From positions 1-50,003 of the forward strand of contig DAIDAJ010000104.1 in NCBI GenBank assembly GCA_027310665.1: a stretch of DNA of 50,003 nucleotides, read 5' to 3'. The notes under the pieces were generated by a model. It was not told where the DNA came from, ran no database searches, and saw only the letters and a program-made list of their open reading frames with translations. Below are positions 8,914 to 18,412 of the stretch, in pieces (position 1 is the stretch's first letter; the number at the start of each line of letters is the position of its first letter). The DNA comes from Sideroxydans sp. (GTDB lineage: Bacteria; Pseudomonadota; Gammaproteobacteria; Burkholderiales; Gallionellaceae). Both the position numbers and the translations under genes were made by a program.

Positions 8914-10487
8914 TTACGCGGTGTCAGCACGGTTGGTATGGCTTCGGGCAGCATCTGCGGATAGTCCTTGCTGAAGTGCAGACCACGGCTTTCGTGTCGG
9001 AGCAGCGCGCTTTGCACGATGAGATCGGCTGTTAGAACAAGGTTGCGCAGTTCGAGCAGGTCGGCGCTGACATGGAAGTTGCTGTAATACTCGTTGATCT
9101 CCTCGTGCAGCAGCTTGATGCGATGTTGCGCGCGTTCCAAACGCTTGGTGGTGCGCACGATACCGACGTAGTCCCACATGAAGCGGCGCAGTTCGTCCCA
9201 GTTATGCGAGATCACCACAGTCTCGTCCGCATCCGTTACCTGGCTTTCATCCCATTGCGGCAGCGCGGGGATTCTTGCTGGTGACTTGCCCAGGATGTCT
9301 TGCGAGGCGGACTCGGCGAACACCAGACATTCCAGCAGTGAGTTGCTGGCCAGGCGATTGGCCCCGTGCAAGCCGGTGCATGCAGTCTCGCCTATCGCAT
9401 ATAGTCCGTCAACGTCGGTGCGCCCATGCAGATCGGTCACTAGTCCGCCGCAGGTGAAATGCACTGCCGGAACGACGGGGATCGGTTGTTTGGAAATGTC
9501 AATTCCAAGCGCGAGGCAGCGCGCATAGATAGTCGGAAAATGCTCCCGCAAGAAATCCACGGGTTGGTGCGAGATGTCCAGATAGACGCAGTCCAGCCCG
9601 CGCTTCTTCATCTCGAAGTCGATGGCTCGGGCCACGACATCGCGCGGCGCCAGTTCGGCGCGCTCGTCGTGCCAAGGCATGAAGCGTGTGCCGTCGGGCA
9701 ATTTTAATGTGCCCCCTTCGCCGCGCACGGCTTCGCTGATGAGGAAGGATTTAGCGTGGGGGTGGTAGAGGCAGGTGGGATGGAACTGGATGAACTCCAT
9801 GTTGGAGACGCGGCAGCCTGCGCGCCAGCCCATCGCGATCCCGTCGCCGGTGGCGGTGTCGGGATTGGTGGTGTACAAATAGACCTTGCCGGCGCCGCCC
9901 GTGGCGAGAACCGTGTTCTGGGCCTCAATCGTGATGACTTCGCCGCTCAGGCTGTTCAAAGCGTAGGCACCGTAGGCACGGTTTTCACCCTGCCCCAATT
10001 TGCTTCCGGTGATGAGGTCGACGGCTATATACCGTTCCAGCAATGTGATGTTGGGATGGACTCGCGCCTTGGCAGCGATTGTTTCCTGCACGGCCTGTCC
10101 GGTGGCATCGGCAGCATGGATGATGCGGCGATGACTATGCCCCCCCTCCCGTGTGAGATGGTAGCCGTTGTCCGAGCCGGGATCGCGGGTGAAAGGGACT
10201 CCCTGGTTTATCAGCCAGTCTATGGCTGCTGCGCCATGCTCGACCACGAAGCGGGTGGTTTTGAGGTCGCACAGTCCGGCGCCGGCAATCAGGGTGTCAT
10301 GGATGTGCTCTTCCAGTGAATCTTCGGGGGAAAGTACCGCAGCGATTCCGCCCTGAGCCCAGGCGCTGGCACCGTCCAGGAGGGATTTTTTGGTGATCAC
10401 GGCGACTTTTTGCCGGTCGGCCAGCTTGAGCGCCAAGGACAGGCCGGCCAGCCCGCTGCCTATGATGAGAGTATCGAAACGCAACAC
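8898..10487 (-). CDS. nadB: L-aspartate oxidase
   Basis: FAD enzyme that oxidises L-aspartate to iminoaspartate, the first step of de novo NAD synthesis; its product goes to NadA. The N-terminal dinucleotide fold [14 protein letters not shown] (11-24) is followed by [12 protein letters not shown], the substrate/FAD region [14 protein letters not shown], the fumarate-reductase-like EFIQFHPT, and [21 protein letters not shown]. The 529-residue length is normal. It is divergent from rpoE across about 190 bases, an arrangement also seen in E. coli, and it converges with ygfX. Confidence 0.96.
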   Translation of the reverse strand: MLRFDTLIIGSGLAGLSLALKLADRQKVAVITKKSLLDGASAWAQGGIAAVLSPEDSLEEHIHDTLIAGAGLCDLKTTRFVVEHGAAAIDWLINQGVPFTRDPGSDNGYHLTREGGHSHRRIIHAADATGQAVQETIAAKARVHPNITLLERYIAVDLITGSKLGQGENRAYGAYALNSLSGEVITIEAQNTVLATGGAGKVYLYTTNPDTATGDGIAMGWRAGCRVSNMEFIQFHPTCLYHPHAKSFLISEAVRGEGGTLKLPDGTRFMPWHDERAELAPRDVVARAIDFEMKKRGLDCVYLDISHQPVDFLREHFPTIYARCLALGIDISKQPIPVVPAVHFTCGGLVTDLHGRTDVDGLYAIGETACTGLHGANRLASNSLLECLVFAESASQDILGKSPARIPALPQWDESQVTDADETVVISHNWDELRRFMWDYVGIVRTTKRLERAQHRIKLLHEEINEYYSNFHVSADLLELRNLVLTADLIVQSALLRHESRGLHFSKDYPQMLPEAIPTVLTPRNYVAT

Positions 10488-10557
10488 GTTGCTTTGTCCA
10501 GTATGATTATCTATTTGGCAACTATATCAAACTTGGGTGGGCTATCATTCTGTTGAG

Positions 10558-10585
10558 TGAACTTATTTCTTCACGTGCTGTCAAT
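10558..10585 (+). promoter_or_regulatory. Sigma-E-type promoter upstream of rpoE
   Basis: TGAACTT (10558-10564) resembles the sigma-E -35 element GGAACTT. After exactly 16 bases comes TCAAT (10581-10585), close to the usual -10 (TCTGA/TCAAA). The site lies about 95 bases before the rpoE start. Sigma-E operons are commonly autoregulated from such a promoter, so this is the expected place. Prediction from pattern only. Confidence 0.5.
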
Positions 10586-10635
10586 TTGTGCGGCTGGCAA
10601 AGCTGACGTTTGTGTATCCATCCGGTTATACTGAC

Positions 10636-10655
10636 GAACCGCTTGTGGGCGGTTC
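10636..10655 (+). repeat. Perfect inverted repeat in the rpoE leader
   Basis: GAACCGC (10636-10642) and GCGGTTC (10649-10655) form a 7-bp perfect stem around the loop TTGTGG, 23 bases before the rpoE start codon. There is no T-run after it, so it is not a terminator. It could be an mRNA hairpin affecting translation or a protein-binding dyad. Confidence 0.45.
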
Positions 10656-10678
10656 AGATTAATAAACCGGGAAACGGA

Positions 10679-11278
10679 ATGGGTGACAGGGAGGTCGATC
10701 AGCAACTGGTAGAGCGGGCGCAGCGCGGCGACAAGCACGCGTTCGAGTTGTTGGTGGCAAAATATCAGCGCCGTCTGGGGCGGTTGATTTCGCGCTTCGT
10801 CCGTAATGCCAGCGAGGCAGAGGATGTCACTCAGGATGCTTTCATCAAGGCGTATCGTGCTTTGCCGTCATTCCGCGGGGATAGTGCGTTTTACACCTGG
10901 TTGTACCGGATCGGCATCAATACCGCCAAGAATCATCTGGTGGCCCAAGGCCGCAGAGCGCCAACCAGCACCCCGTTCGATGCAGATGAGGCTGAAGATT
11001 TCGAGGATGCCGCGCTGTTGCATGAGGTGGCAACGCCCGAAAATGAGCTGATGAGCAAGCAAGTGGTAGAAGTAGTGAACTCTTCGTTGCAGGAATTGCC
11101 TGATGACTTGCGTACGGCGTTGACATTGCGCGAGATTGAGGGCTTGAGTTATGAAGAGATCGCCGTCGTAATGGATTGCCCGATCGGTACGGTCAGGTCG
11201 AGAATTTTCAGGGCACGCGAGGCGATTGCAGCCAATCTGCGTCCTTTATTGGGTACGAATGAAAATACAAGGTGGTAG
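10679..11278 (+). CDS. rpoE: RNA polymerase sigma-E factor (ECF sigma, RpoE/AlgU)
   Basis: Extracytoplasmic-stress sigma factor of 199 residues. Region 2 is visible as FELLVAKYQRRLGRLISRFVRNASEAEDVTQDAFIKAYRAL with the -10-recognition part FYTWLYRIGINTAKNHL. Region 4 is visible as LPDDLRTALTLREIEGLSYEEIA, with the helix-turn-helix MDCPIGTVRSRIFRARE. ATG 10679 is used because the family starts MGDREVDQQLVERAQRGD, although the frame is open further upstream. The cognate anti-sigma RseA, RseB, RseC and a DegP-type protease follow directly, giving the standard rpoE-rseABC-mucD operon. Confidence 0.97.
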   Translation: MGDREVDQQLVERAQRGDKHAFELLVAKYQRRLGRLISRFVRNASEAEDVTQDAFIKAYRALPSFRGDSAFYTWLYRIGINTAKNHLVAQGRRAPTSTPFDADEAEDFEDAALLHEVATPENELMSKQVVEVVNSSLQELPDDLRTALTLREIEGLSYEEIAVVMDCPIGTVRSRIFRAREAIAANLRPLLGTNENTRW

Positions 11279-11280
11279 AT

Positions 11281-11760
11281 ATGAAACAGGAAATTTCGGC
11301 ATTGATGGACGGTGAGTTGTTCGAGGATCAGGCGGATGCCTTCCTGGATAAGCTCAAACGACATCCGGAGGCCCGGCACGATTGGGAGAGCTATCATCTG
11401 ATAGGTGATGCCTTGCGACAGCCGGATCATATCTGCAAAGGTTTCCAGAAATCCTTCCATGAACGGTTGCAAGCCGAACCTACCGTCATTGCTCCCTACA
11501 AACGTACCACCCAACGTGTTCGAAATTTTGCATTGTCCGCTGTTGCTTCCGTGATGGCCCTGGCTCTGGTTGCATGGCTGTCGCTTCAGGTTGGAAATGA
11601 ACCGGCGCCACAGGTTGCCTCAATACAGCCGGAAAATATTTCCGCAGTAAGACCCGCTTCTTCGCAAGCCGACGATTACCTGATGGCGCATCAGGAGTTC
11701 TCGCCGAGTGCGGATATACATGGCGCTGCTTCTTACATTCACGCGGTGGCAGGTCGATAG
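11281..11760 (+). CDS. rseA: Anti-sigma-E factor RseA
   Basis: Membrane anti-sigma factor that holds RpoE inactive until cleaved by DegS and RseP homologues. The N-terminal cytoplasmic domain (KQEISALMDGELFEDQADAFL, then DWESYHLIGDALRQPD) is the sigma-binding module. A single transmembrane helix lies at about 85-106 (NFALSAVASVMALALVAWLSL), followed by a periplasmic tail of about 50 residues. ATG 11281 with AAGGTGG upstream is preferred over GTG 11272. It begins 2 bases after the rpoE stop and overlaps the rseB start. Confidence 0.9.
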   Translation: MKQEISALMDGELFEDQADAFLDKLKRHPEARHDWESYHLIGDALRQPDHICKGFQKSFHERLQAEPTVIAPYKRTTQRVRNFALSAVASVMALALVAWLSLQVGNEPAPQVASIQPENISAVRPASSQADDYLMAHQEFSPSADIHGAASYIHAVAGR

Positions 11761-12755
11761 TGCATAGAATGATGCAACGATTCATATATCTGCTTTTCTT
11801 CGTGCTGTTGCAACTGGCTGTTGCATCGTCGTTCGCCGATCCCATACAGGAAAATGAGGCAGATTGGCTGAAAATCATGGCGCAGGCAGCGCACCAGACC
11901 GACTACAGTGGTGTGTTCCTTTACCAATCAGGCGGGCGCGTCGAGATGTCGCGCATTACGCATGTTTCAGATGCGAACGGAGAGCACGAACGTCTCGAAG
12001 GTATTGGCGATAGCAAGAGAGAACTCATTCGGGACAACGACCAGGTTTGGCTGTATACCGATGGACACAGGGTCAAGGTTGAAAAACGTCAGATCAAGCG
12101 CGCATTTCCGGCATTGTTGCCGGAAGAATTATCGTTGTTGAAGGAAAATTACTCGGTCAGTCAGGCTGAAGAGGATGAAGTAGCCGGGTATCACGCGCAC
12201 GCTGTCGTGTTCCTGCCCCGGGATAATCTGCGTTATGCGCGCAAGATGTGGGCGAACAGCGATTCCGGCTTGTTGCTGAAAGCCGTCGTGCTGGATGATC
12301 ACGGGTATGTGATCGAACAATACGCATTTGTGCAGCTGGATATGGGCGGGAAAGTTGACCATAAATGGATCGCTCCGGACAAGTCGTCCGCTACAGCGAT
12401 TGCCCAGGAACTCCATCTCACTCCCTTGCCAAAGATCGAGTTGTTTGAGGGTTCATGCGGGTGGCAGGTTGATGCGTTGCCGGCCGGATTCAAGAAGATA
12501 CTGGAAATGCGCCGTCCTTTCAGAGGTAATAAGGAGCCGGTTATACATATGGTTTTCTCCGACGGACTGGCAGGTATCTCGGTATTCATTGAAAAGGCGC
12601 GCGATGCGGCATTCAGTCATTCGGGGCTTTCCGGACAGGGCGTATCGCATGTCTATACCCGTATCGTTGGTGACCACCTGATTACGGTGGTTGGAGAAGT
12701 CCCGGCGCGGACTGTCATTCAAGTGGGCGATTCCGTCCGATACGCTGGAGAGTGA
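11760..12755 (+). CDS. rseB: Sigma-E regulatory protein RseB (MucB)
   Basis: Periplasmic regulator that in the family binds the RseA periplasmic tail and protects it from the site-1 protease; mislocalised lipids or LPS relieve this. An N-terminal signal peptide (FIYLLFFVLLQLAVASSFA) is followed by the mature protein with the MucB/RseB N-domain (AADWLKIM to about 200) and a smaller C-domain (about 215-331). GTG 11760 overlaps the rseA stop; ATG 11769 or 11772 would work equally well and keep the signal peptide. Its length of 331 is normal for MucB/RseB. Confidence 0.92.
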   Translation: MHRMMQRFIYLLFFVLLQLAVASSFADPIQENEADWLKIMAQAAHQTDYSGVFLYQSGGRVEMSRITHVSDANGEHERLEGIGDSKRELIRDNDQVWLYTDGHRVKVEKRQIKRAFPALLPEELSLLKENYSVSQAEEDEVAGYHAHAVVFLPRDNLRYARKMWANSDSGLLLKAVVLDDHGYVIEQYAFVQLDMGGKVDHKWIAPDKSSATAIAQELHLTPLPKIELFEGSCGWQVDALPAGFKKILEMRRPFRGNKEPVIHMVFSDGLAGISVFIEKARDAAFSHSGLSGQGVSHVYTRIVGDHLITVVGEVPARTVIQVGDSVRYAGE

Positions 12756-12756
12756 A

Positions 12757-13200
12757 ATGATAGAGATGCGCGCAATCGTTATTCAGCTAGATGGGAGAGA
12801 AGCCTCGGTGCAGCCTGTGGGCACGGGTGGGTGCGGTCATTGCGACAGCGAAGGCGGTTGCGGGAGCGGCACTCTGACGAAAGTGTTTTGCGGAGACAAA
12901 CCCCGTCAGTTCAAAGTTCGCAACGAAGTGAATGCCGGGATAGGTGACGAGATTCAGGTATCCATACCCGATGGTGTGTTATTGCGCGGCGCGATAAAGA
13001 TGTATGTCTTGCCGTTAATCTTGCTTTTGGCCGGCGGCATCGCAGGAGTCGGCATGGCTGGAGACGGGGCTGGACGTGACGCCTATGCTGTAGTCGGGGC
13101 GGTTCTGGGGCTATCGCTGGGTTTTATCCTTGCAAAGATGTCGCCCAAAGCGGGGCTGGCTGTCGCGTCATCTATAGTCACTTCGAGATCGGTCTCTTAA
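12757..13200 (+). CDS. rseC: Sigma-E regulatory protein RseC (MucC)
   Basis: Inner-membrane protein of 147 residues. The N-terminal cytoplasmic part has the cysteine cluster GGCGHCDSEGGCGSG, known from RseC/RsxC-reducing-system proteins and thought to bind an Fe-S cluster or act in redox. Two transmembrane helices follow (about 82-100 and 108-127). In E. coli, RseC is part of the complex that reduces SoxR and has a mild positive effect on sigma-E. ATG 12757 is chosen since upstream codons overlap rseB. It lies 1 base after rseB and is followed by mucD. Confidence 0.9.
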   Translation: MIEMRAIVIQLDGREASVQPVGTGGCGHCDSEGGCGSGTLTKVFCGDKPRQFKVRNEVNAGIGDEIQVSIPDGVLLRGAIKMYVLPLILLLAGGIAGVGMAGDGAGRDAYAVVGAVLGLSLGFILAKMSPKAGLAVASSIVTSRSVS

Positions 13201-13230
13201 TCGTTGATTCATCAGGAGGATGAGTAAATC

Positions 13231-14628
13231 ATGCTGAGGAAATTGTTTTTTTTCGCATTGTTCGGGTTGTTCGCGCAATCGGTCGTTGCAAGCAATCTGC
13301 CTGATTTCACCGAATTGGTGGAAAAGCAGGGTGCCGCGGTGGTTAACGTCAGCACCACGCAGCTGATTCACACGCCGCAGATGCTTCAAGGGATGCCGAA
13401 CCTGCCGGAGGACGACCCGTTCTACGATTTCTTCCGCCGCTTCGCACCCCAGACACCGCGCGAGCAGGAATCGCAATCGCTGGGATCCGGTTTCATCATC
13501 AGTTCGGACGGGTACATACTGACTAACGCACATGTGGTGGATCACGCAGACAAGATCACTGTGCGTTTGACCGATAAGCGCGAATTTAAAGCCAAGGTCA
13601 TCGGCGCCGACAAGCGCACCGATGTTGCATTGCTGAAGATCGAGGCAAATGGCCTTCCGAAGGTCGCCCTTGGAAATCCCGAGCAAATCAAGGTGGGCGA
13701 ATGGGTGCTGGCGATCGGTTCACCCTTCGGCTTTGACAACAGCGTGACTGCGGGTATTGTCAGCGCCAAAGGCCGTTCATTGCCACAGGAGAATTTCGTT
13801 CCCTTCATCCAGACCGATGTGGCGATCAACCCCGGAAATTCCGGCGGCCCGCTGTTCAATATGAAAGGTGAAGTGATCGGAATCAATTCCCAGATATACA
13901 GCCGTTCCGGGGGGTACATGGGGTTGTCGTTTTCCATTCCCATCGATGTGGCAATGGACGTGGTTACCCAGTTGCGGAGCACTGGCAAGGTCACCCGCGG
14001 CCGCATCGGCGTGACTATCCAGGAAGTAACACGGGAGCTCGCAGAATCGTTTGGCTTGTCCAAGGCCGGTGGGGCACTGATCTCCGGAGTGGAAAAAGGA
14101 GGACCTGCGGACAAGGCAGGTGTGCGCCCCAGCGATGTAATTCTCAAATTTGACGGCAAGGTGGTCACCTCGTCGGCTGATTTGCCGCGCATCGTGGCTG
14201 CGACCAAACCGGGAACCAAGGTCAGCGTACAACTGTGGCGGAAGGGCAGCACCCTGGACGTTTCGGTGGTGGTTGGAGAGATCAAGGATGAAGGAGGGGT
14301 CGCCCAGCGCGGAGGCAGTCGCGGCAGTGCGGAGGGATCGTCGGAAAGCGAAACCCGCCTCGGGGTGGTCGTGAGCGAATTGAATGACCAGCAAAAAGCC
14401 GAATTGCAGGTTGAGGGCGGCTTGATCGTTGAGGATCTGAAAGGGGCTGCAGCGCGCAGTCAGTTGCAGCGCGGAGACGTGATCCTTGCAGTAGGCAATA
14501 TCGAGATACGCAGTGCCGAACAGTTCAATGAAGTACTCAAGAAGGTACCGCGGGGGCGCAACATTGCTTTGCTGGTGCGCCGCAGCGAAGGCACCGTATA
14601 CGTTCCAATCAAGTTGGACGAGAAGTAA
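13231..14628 (+). CDS. mucD: DegP/DegQ-type periplasmic serine endoprotease (MucD)
   Basis: Envelope protease-chaperone, 465 residues. A signal peptide (LFFFALFGLFAQSVVA) precedes a trypsin-like domain with catalytic H101 (TNAHVVDHAD), D131 (KRTDVALLKI) and S204 (GNSGGPLFN). Two PDZ domains follow (about 255-345 and 375-460). The loop LA insertion is short, as in MucD/DegQ. AGGAGG at 13215-13220 precedes ATG 13231. It is the last gene of the sigma-E operon, which couples stress sensing to degradation of misfolded envelope proteins. Confidence 0.95.
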   Translation: MLRKLFFFALFGLFAQSVVASNLPDFTELVEKQGAAVVNVSTTQLIHTPQMLQGMPNLPEDDPFYDFFRRFAPQTPREQESQSLGSGFIISSDGYILTNAHVVDHADKITVRLTDKREFKAKVIGADKRTDVALLKIEANGLPKVALGNPEQIKVGEWVLAIGSPFGFDNSVTAGIVSAKGRSLPQENFVPFIQTDVAINPGNSGGPLFNMKGEVIGINSQIYSRSGGYMGLSFSIPIDVAMDVVTQLRSTGKVTRGRIGVTIQEVTRELAESFGLSKAGGALISGVEKGGPADKAGVRPSDVILKFDGKVVTSSADLPRIVAATKPGTKVSVQLWRKGSTLDVSVVVGEIKDEGGVAQRGGSRGSAEGSSESETRLGVVVSELNDQQKAELQVEGGLIVEDLKGAAARSQLQRGDVILAVGNIEIRSAEQFNEVLKKVPRGRNIALLVRRSEGTVYVPIKLDEK

Positions 14629-14652
14629 GCGGCATTCCGTGACTCAGCGTGT

Positions 14653-14705
14653 CCCGTCAAAATCGGCTAGAATCCGCGCTTTGCGAAATTGCCGCTTTCG
14701 ACGGG
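14653..14705 (+). promoter_or_regulatory. Nested inverted repeats in the mucD-lepA gap
   Basis: Three nested arms line up: CCCGTC (14653-14658) with GACGGG (14700-14705), CGGC (14664-14667) with GCCG (14691-14694), and CGC (14677-14679) with GCG (14683-14685). A TAGAAT box at 14668-14673 lies inside. A T-rich run (TTTATTATTTT) follows the outer stem. It could be a weak terminator for the sigma-E operon, a structured lepA leader, or chance. Confidence 0.3.
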
Positions 14706-14724
14706 ATTTATTATTTTGAGCCTC

Positions 14725-16518
14725 ATGCAGCATATCCGTAATTTCTCCATCATCGCCCACATCGACCACGGCAAATCCACACTGGCAGACCGCATCATCC
14801 ATTTGTGCGGCGGCTTGTCCGACCGGGAAATGGAAGAGCAGGTTCTGGATTCGATGGACATCGAACGCGAACGTGGCATCACCATCAAGGCCCAGACGGC
14901 CGCGCTGAGCTACAAGGCGCGCGACGGACAAATATATAACCTTAACCTCATCGACACGCCGGGGCATGTTGACTTTTCCTATGAAGTTTCGCGTTCGCTC
15001 TCCGCTTGCGAAGGCGCATTGCTGGTGGTGGATGCATCCCAGGGGGTCGAGGCGCAGACCGTTGCCAATTGTTATACCGCGCTGGATCTGGGCGTCGAGG
15101 TGGTGCCGGTACTGAACAAGATCGACCTTCCTTCGGCGAATCCGGAGAATGCGATTGCCGAGATCGAGGATGTAATCGGTATCGGTGCGCAGGACGCGGT
15201 GCGTTGTTCGGCCAAGACCGGAATGGGGGTGGAAGACGTGCTGGAGGCGTTGATCGTCAAGGTGCCACCGCCCCAGGGTGACGTTGCGGCACCCTTGCAG
15301 GCCCTGATCATCGACTCCTGGTTCGATAACTATGTCGGCGTGGTCATGCTTGTGCGCATCGTGAACGGCACGCTCAAGCCAAAAGACCGGATTCTGCTCA
15401 TGGCGACCGGCGCGCAGCATCTCACCGAGCATGTGGGTGTGTTTACGCCAAAATCGCAAAACCGGGAGTCGTTGTCAGCGGGCCAGGTAGGATTCGTGAT
15501 TGCCGGCATCAAGGAATTGAAAGATGCCAAAGTGGGGGATACGGTCACTTTGGTCGCGAATCCTGCAAGCGGGGCCTTGCCAGGTTTCAAGGAAGTCCAG
15601 CCCCAAGTGTTCGCCGGACTGTTCCCAGTCGAATCCAACCAGTACGAAGCGCTGCGCGATTCGCTGGAGAAGCTCAAGCTGAACGACGCTTCGCTGCAAT
15701 ATGAGCCGGAAGTCTCGCAGGCATTGGGCTTCGGTTTCCGCTGTGGTTTCCTGGGTTTGTTGCACATGGAGATCGTGCAGGAGCGTCTCGAGCGCGAGTT
15801 TGATATGGACCTGATCACCACGGCACCTACGGTGGTCTATGAGGTGGTGCAGCGCGACGGCACCGTGCTGATGGTGGACAATCCGTCCAAGTTGCCCGAC
15901 GCATCCAAGATCGAGGAAATCCGCGAACCCATCGTGCACGTCAATCTTTATATGCCGCAGGAATACGTCGGTTCGGTGATCACACTATGCACGCAAAAAC
16001 GCGGTGCGCAGATCGACATGACATACCACGGCAAACAGGTGCTGTTGCAATACGAGATGCCGATGGCTGAGATCGTGCTCGATTTCTTCGATAAATTGAA
16101 ATCCGTATCGCGCGGGTATGCATCGATGGATTACGAGTTCAAGGAATACCGTCCCGCGGATGTGGTGAAAGTGGATATGCTGATCAATGGCGAGAAAGTG
16201 GATGCGCTGTCCATCATCGTGCATCGTGCCAACAGCCAGTATCGGGGGCGCGAAGTGGCCGCCAAAATGCGCGAACTGATTCCGCGCCAGATGTTCGATG
16301 TGGCGATTCAGGCAGCCATTGGCGCGAATATCATCTCGCGCGAGAATGTGAAAGCGCTGCGCAAGAACGTTCTGGCCAAATGCTACGGCGGCGATATTTC
16401 GCGCAAGAAAAAACTGCTTGAAAAGCAGAAAGCGGGCAAGAAGCGCATGAAGCAGGTGGGTAGCGTGGAGATTCCGCAGGAGGCCTTCCTCGCCATCCTG
16501 CGAGTGGACGATAAATAA
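14725..16518 (+). CDS. lepA: Elongation factor 4
   Basis: Ribosome-associated GTPase that back-translocates or assists ribosome function. The 597 residues begin [20 protein letters not shown], with the G1 motif at 9-18, the switch region [13 protein letters not shown]3 DTPGHVDF and G4 NKID. The LepA-specific C-terminal domain ends with [32 protein letters not shown] split over the last 40 residues. A TTG at 14716 (MSLMQHIRN) is an equally possible start, since neither has a strong ribosome-binding site. lepA-lepB-DUF4845-rnc-era-recO-pdxJ-acpS follows without breaks, the conserved betaproteobacterial order. Confidence 0.97.
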   Translation: MQHIRNFSIIAHIDHGKSTLADRIIHLCGGLSDREMEEQVLDSMDIERERGITIKAQTAALSYKARDGQIYNLNLIDTPGHVDFSYEVSRSLSACEGALLVVDASQGVEAQTVANCYTALDLGVEVVPVLNKIDLPSANPENAIAEIEDVIGIGAQDAVRCSAKTGMGVEDVLEALIVKVPPPQGDVAAPLQALIIDSWFDNYVGVVMLVRIVNGTLKPKDRILLMATGAQHLTEHVGVFTPKSQNRESLSAGQVGFVIAGIKELKDAKVGDTVTLVANPASGALPGFKEVQPQVFAGLFPVESNQYEALRDSLEKLKLNDASLQYEPEVSQALGFGFRCGFLGLLHMEIVQERLEREFDMDLITTAPTVVYEVVQRDGTVLMVDNPSKLPDASKIEEIREPIVHVNLYMPQEYVGSVITLCTQKRGAQIDMTYHGKQVLLQYEMPMAEIVLDFFDKLKSVSRGYASMDYEFKEYRPADVVKVDMLINGEKVDALSIIVHRANSQYRGREVAAKMRELIPRQMFDVAIQAAIGANIISRENVKALRKNVLAKCYGGDISRKKKLLEKQKAGKKRMKQVGSVEIPQEAFLAILRVDDK

Positions 16519-16535
16519 CCGGAATTGGAAGAAAA

Positions 16536-17339
16536 ATGCCCTTTGCCCTGATCTTGTTTTTGTTGATGCTATTGACCGGCGCGATCTGGTTGCTGGATCG
16601 CTTCATGTTGCGCGCCAAGCGTCCTGCGGGGGTGAATGAGCCCTGGTGGGTGGAATACGCCAAGAGTTTTTTTCCGGTCATTCTGGTTGTGTTTTTGCTG
16701 CGTTCCTTCTTGATCGAACCGTTCAAGATCCCGTCCGGCTCGATGATTCCGACCCTGCATGTCGGAGACTTCATTCTGGTCAACCGCTTTACCTATGGCC
16801 TCAGATTGCCTATCGTGAATAAGAAGTTCATCGAGATCAACCAGCCGCAGCGCGGAGACGTGATGGTGTTCCACTATCCCGAGGACCCATCGGTAGATTA
16901 TATTAAGCGTGTGGTAGGCGTGCCGGGTGACAAGGTCGTTTATCGCGATAAGAGGTTGTGGATCAATGGTGTGGCACAGGAACTGCAACCTGATGGCGAC
17001 TACAATTATGTCGAGAGCGAGTTGCGTTTCGTGCATACCGAGCGCTATAAGGAAGACCTGAATGGTCGCGTGCATCCTGTGTTATTGAATCCGGATATGC
17101 CGCTGGTGCACTTGGGCAATGTGGCAAATTTTCCGCTGCATGAGCAATGCAGCTATAGCGAACAGGAAGTGAGCTGCGTTGTTCCGCCCGGTCAATACTT
17201 CATGATGGGCGATAATCGCGATAATAGCCGCGACAGCCGCTACTGGGGCTTTGTGCCGGACGACATGATTGTCGGCAAGGCGTTTTTCATCTGGATGAAC
17301 TTCGGCGAATTGAAACGTATCGGTTTATCGATTCAATAG
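16536..17339 (+). CDS. lepB: Signal peptidase I
   Basis: Removes signal peptides from exported proteins at the outer face of the inner membrane. Two N-terminal hydrophobic segments (about 2-21 and 45-60) anchor it. The catalytic serine S69 is in IPSGSMIPTL and the general-base lysine K124 in YIKRVVGVPGD. The later boxes GDNRDNSRDSRYWGFVP are intact. The 267 residues are typical for betaproteobacteria. It lies 17 bases after lepA. Confidence 0.96.
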   Translation: MPFALILFLLMLLTGAIWLLDRFMLRAKRPAGVNEPWWVEYAKSFFPVILVVFLLRSFLIEPFKIPSGSMIPTLHVGDFILVNRFTYGLRLPIVNKKFIEINQPQRGDVMVFHYPEDPSVDYIKRVVGVPGDKVVYRDKRLWINGVAQELQPDGDYNYVESELRFVHTERYKEDLNGRVHPVLLNPDMPLVHLGNVANFPLHEQCSYSEQEVSCVVPPGQYFMMGDNRDNSRDSRYWGFVPDDMIVGKAFFIWMNFGELKRIGLSIQ

Positions 17340-17363
17340 GCAATAATGAGGAAAGGAATGAAG

Positions 17364-17729
17364 ATGAAATCAGCGGCATGCAGGCAGCGCGGAGTCGGCT
17401 TCGTCGGAATGATCTTGATTGCGGCAGGGTTGATCTTTGTCACGATACTGGGCATGAAGCTGGTTCCTGCCTATATCCATAGTGCGCAGATTGCGCAGAT
17501 ATTCAAGACAATTGCACATGACCCCGCGATGCAGGGGGCAACAATCAGTGAAATCAAGCAGTCATATGGCAAGCGCGCCAATATCAACTACATCACTGAC
17601 ATCACTGCGGAAGATATCGAGATCAGCAAGGGGGACGGCCAGTTAAGGCTGAGTGCCAGCTATTCTGTCAAGATTCCAATCGCGGGCAACGTCACCCTGT
17701 TGCTTGAATTCAATCCGAGCAGTTCTTAG
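17364..17729 (+). CDS. DUF4845 family membrane protein
   Basis: About 121 residues: a short basic N-terminus ([10 protein letters not shown]), one hydrophobic helix (about 14-36) and a small extracytoplasmic domain. The [11 protein letters not shown] start resembles a type IV pilin-like N-terminus, and the family is found almost exclusively between lepB and rnc in betaproteobacteria. Its function is unknown. ATG 17364 is preferred because AAAGGA at 17352-17357 stands 6 bases before it; ATG 17346 and 17358 are alternatives in the same frame. It ends 8 bases before rnc. Confidence 0.8.
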   Translation: MKSAACRQRGVGFVGMILIAAGLIFVTILGMKLVPAYIHSAQIAQIFKTIAHDPAMQGATISEIKQSYGKRANINYITDITAEDIEISKGDGQLRLSASYSVKIPIAGNVTLLLEFNPSSS

Positions 17730-17737
17730 CACTTCCG

Positions 17738-18412
17738 ATGAAGCACGCTGCGTTGTGCAAGCGCCTCGGATATCAGTTTTTGCAACCGCAATTGTTGCAG
17801 CGTGCCTTGACTCACCGCAGCTACGGCGCCGTGCATAACGAGCGGCTCGAATTCCTCGGCGATAGCGTGTTGAACTGCGTCATCGCCAAATATCTTTACG
17901 ATACCTTTCCAGACTTGCCGGAGGGGGATCTGTCCCGTTTGCGCTCCAATCTGGTCAATCAGCAGACATTGGCAATTTTGGCGCAGCAGCTGAATCTCGG
18001 CGAGCAGTTGTTGCTCGGGGAAGGCGAACGCAAAAGCGCAGGATTCCGCCGCCCGTCGATTCTTGCAGACGGGTTGGAGGCCGTGTTTGGCGCGGTGTTG
18101 CTGGACGCGAATTTTGCGGCCGCGGAAAAAGTGGTGTTGGGCTTGTATGTGCCGTTCATCGCGCAAACCGACTTGCAGTCTTTGGGCAAGGACGCCAAGA
18201 CTTTACTGCAAGAACATCTGCAAGGTCGCAAGTTGCCTTTGCCGCAATACAACGTAATCGAGATTCAAGGTGAGGCACATGCACAGACTTTCGTCGTTTC
18301 GTGCGAGGTCGCGCAACTTGGCCTGACCACGCGGGGCGAAGGTGGAAGCCGTCGCATCGCCGAACAGATCGCCGCCGAGCGTGCTTATCAAAAAATCAAA
18401 GAGAATCCATGA
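17738..18412 (+). CDS. rnc: Ribonuclease III
   Basis: Double-strand-specific RNase for rRNA processing and mRNA decay. The signature [12 protein letters not shown] lies at 34-45, and the second acidic site reads [14 protein letters not shown] (D and E kept). A double-stranded-RNA-binding domain occupies about 152-224 ([22 protein letters not shown] split over the start, ending with [13 protein letters not shown]). Length of 224 is normal. Its stop overlaps the era start (ATGA), the usual rnc-era coupling. Confidence 0.96.
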   Translation: MKHAALCKRLGYQFLQPQLLQRALTHRSYGAVHNERLEFLGDSVLNCVIAKYLYDTFPDLPEGDLSRLRSNLVNQQTLAILAQQLNLGEQLLLGEGERKSAGFRRPSILADGLEAVFGAVLLDANFAAAEKVVLGLYVPFIAQTDLQSLGKDAKTLLQEHLQGRKLPLPQYNVIEIQGEAHAQTFVVSCEVAQLGLTTRGEGGSRRIAEQIAAERAYQKIKENP

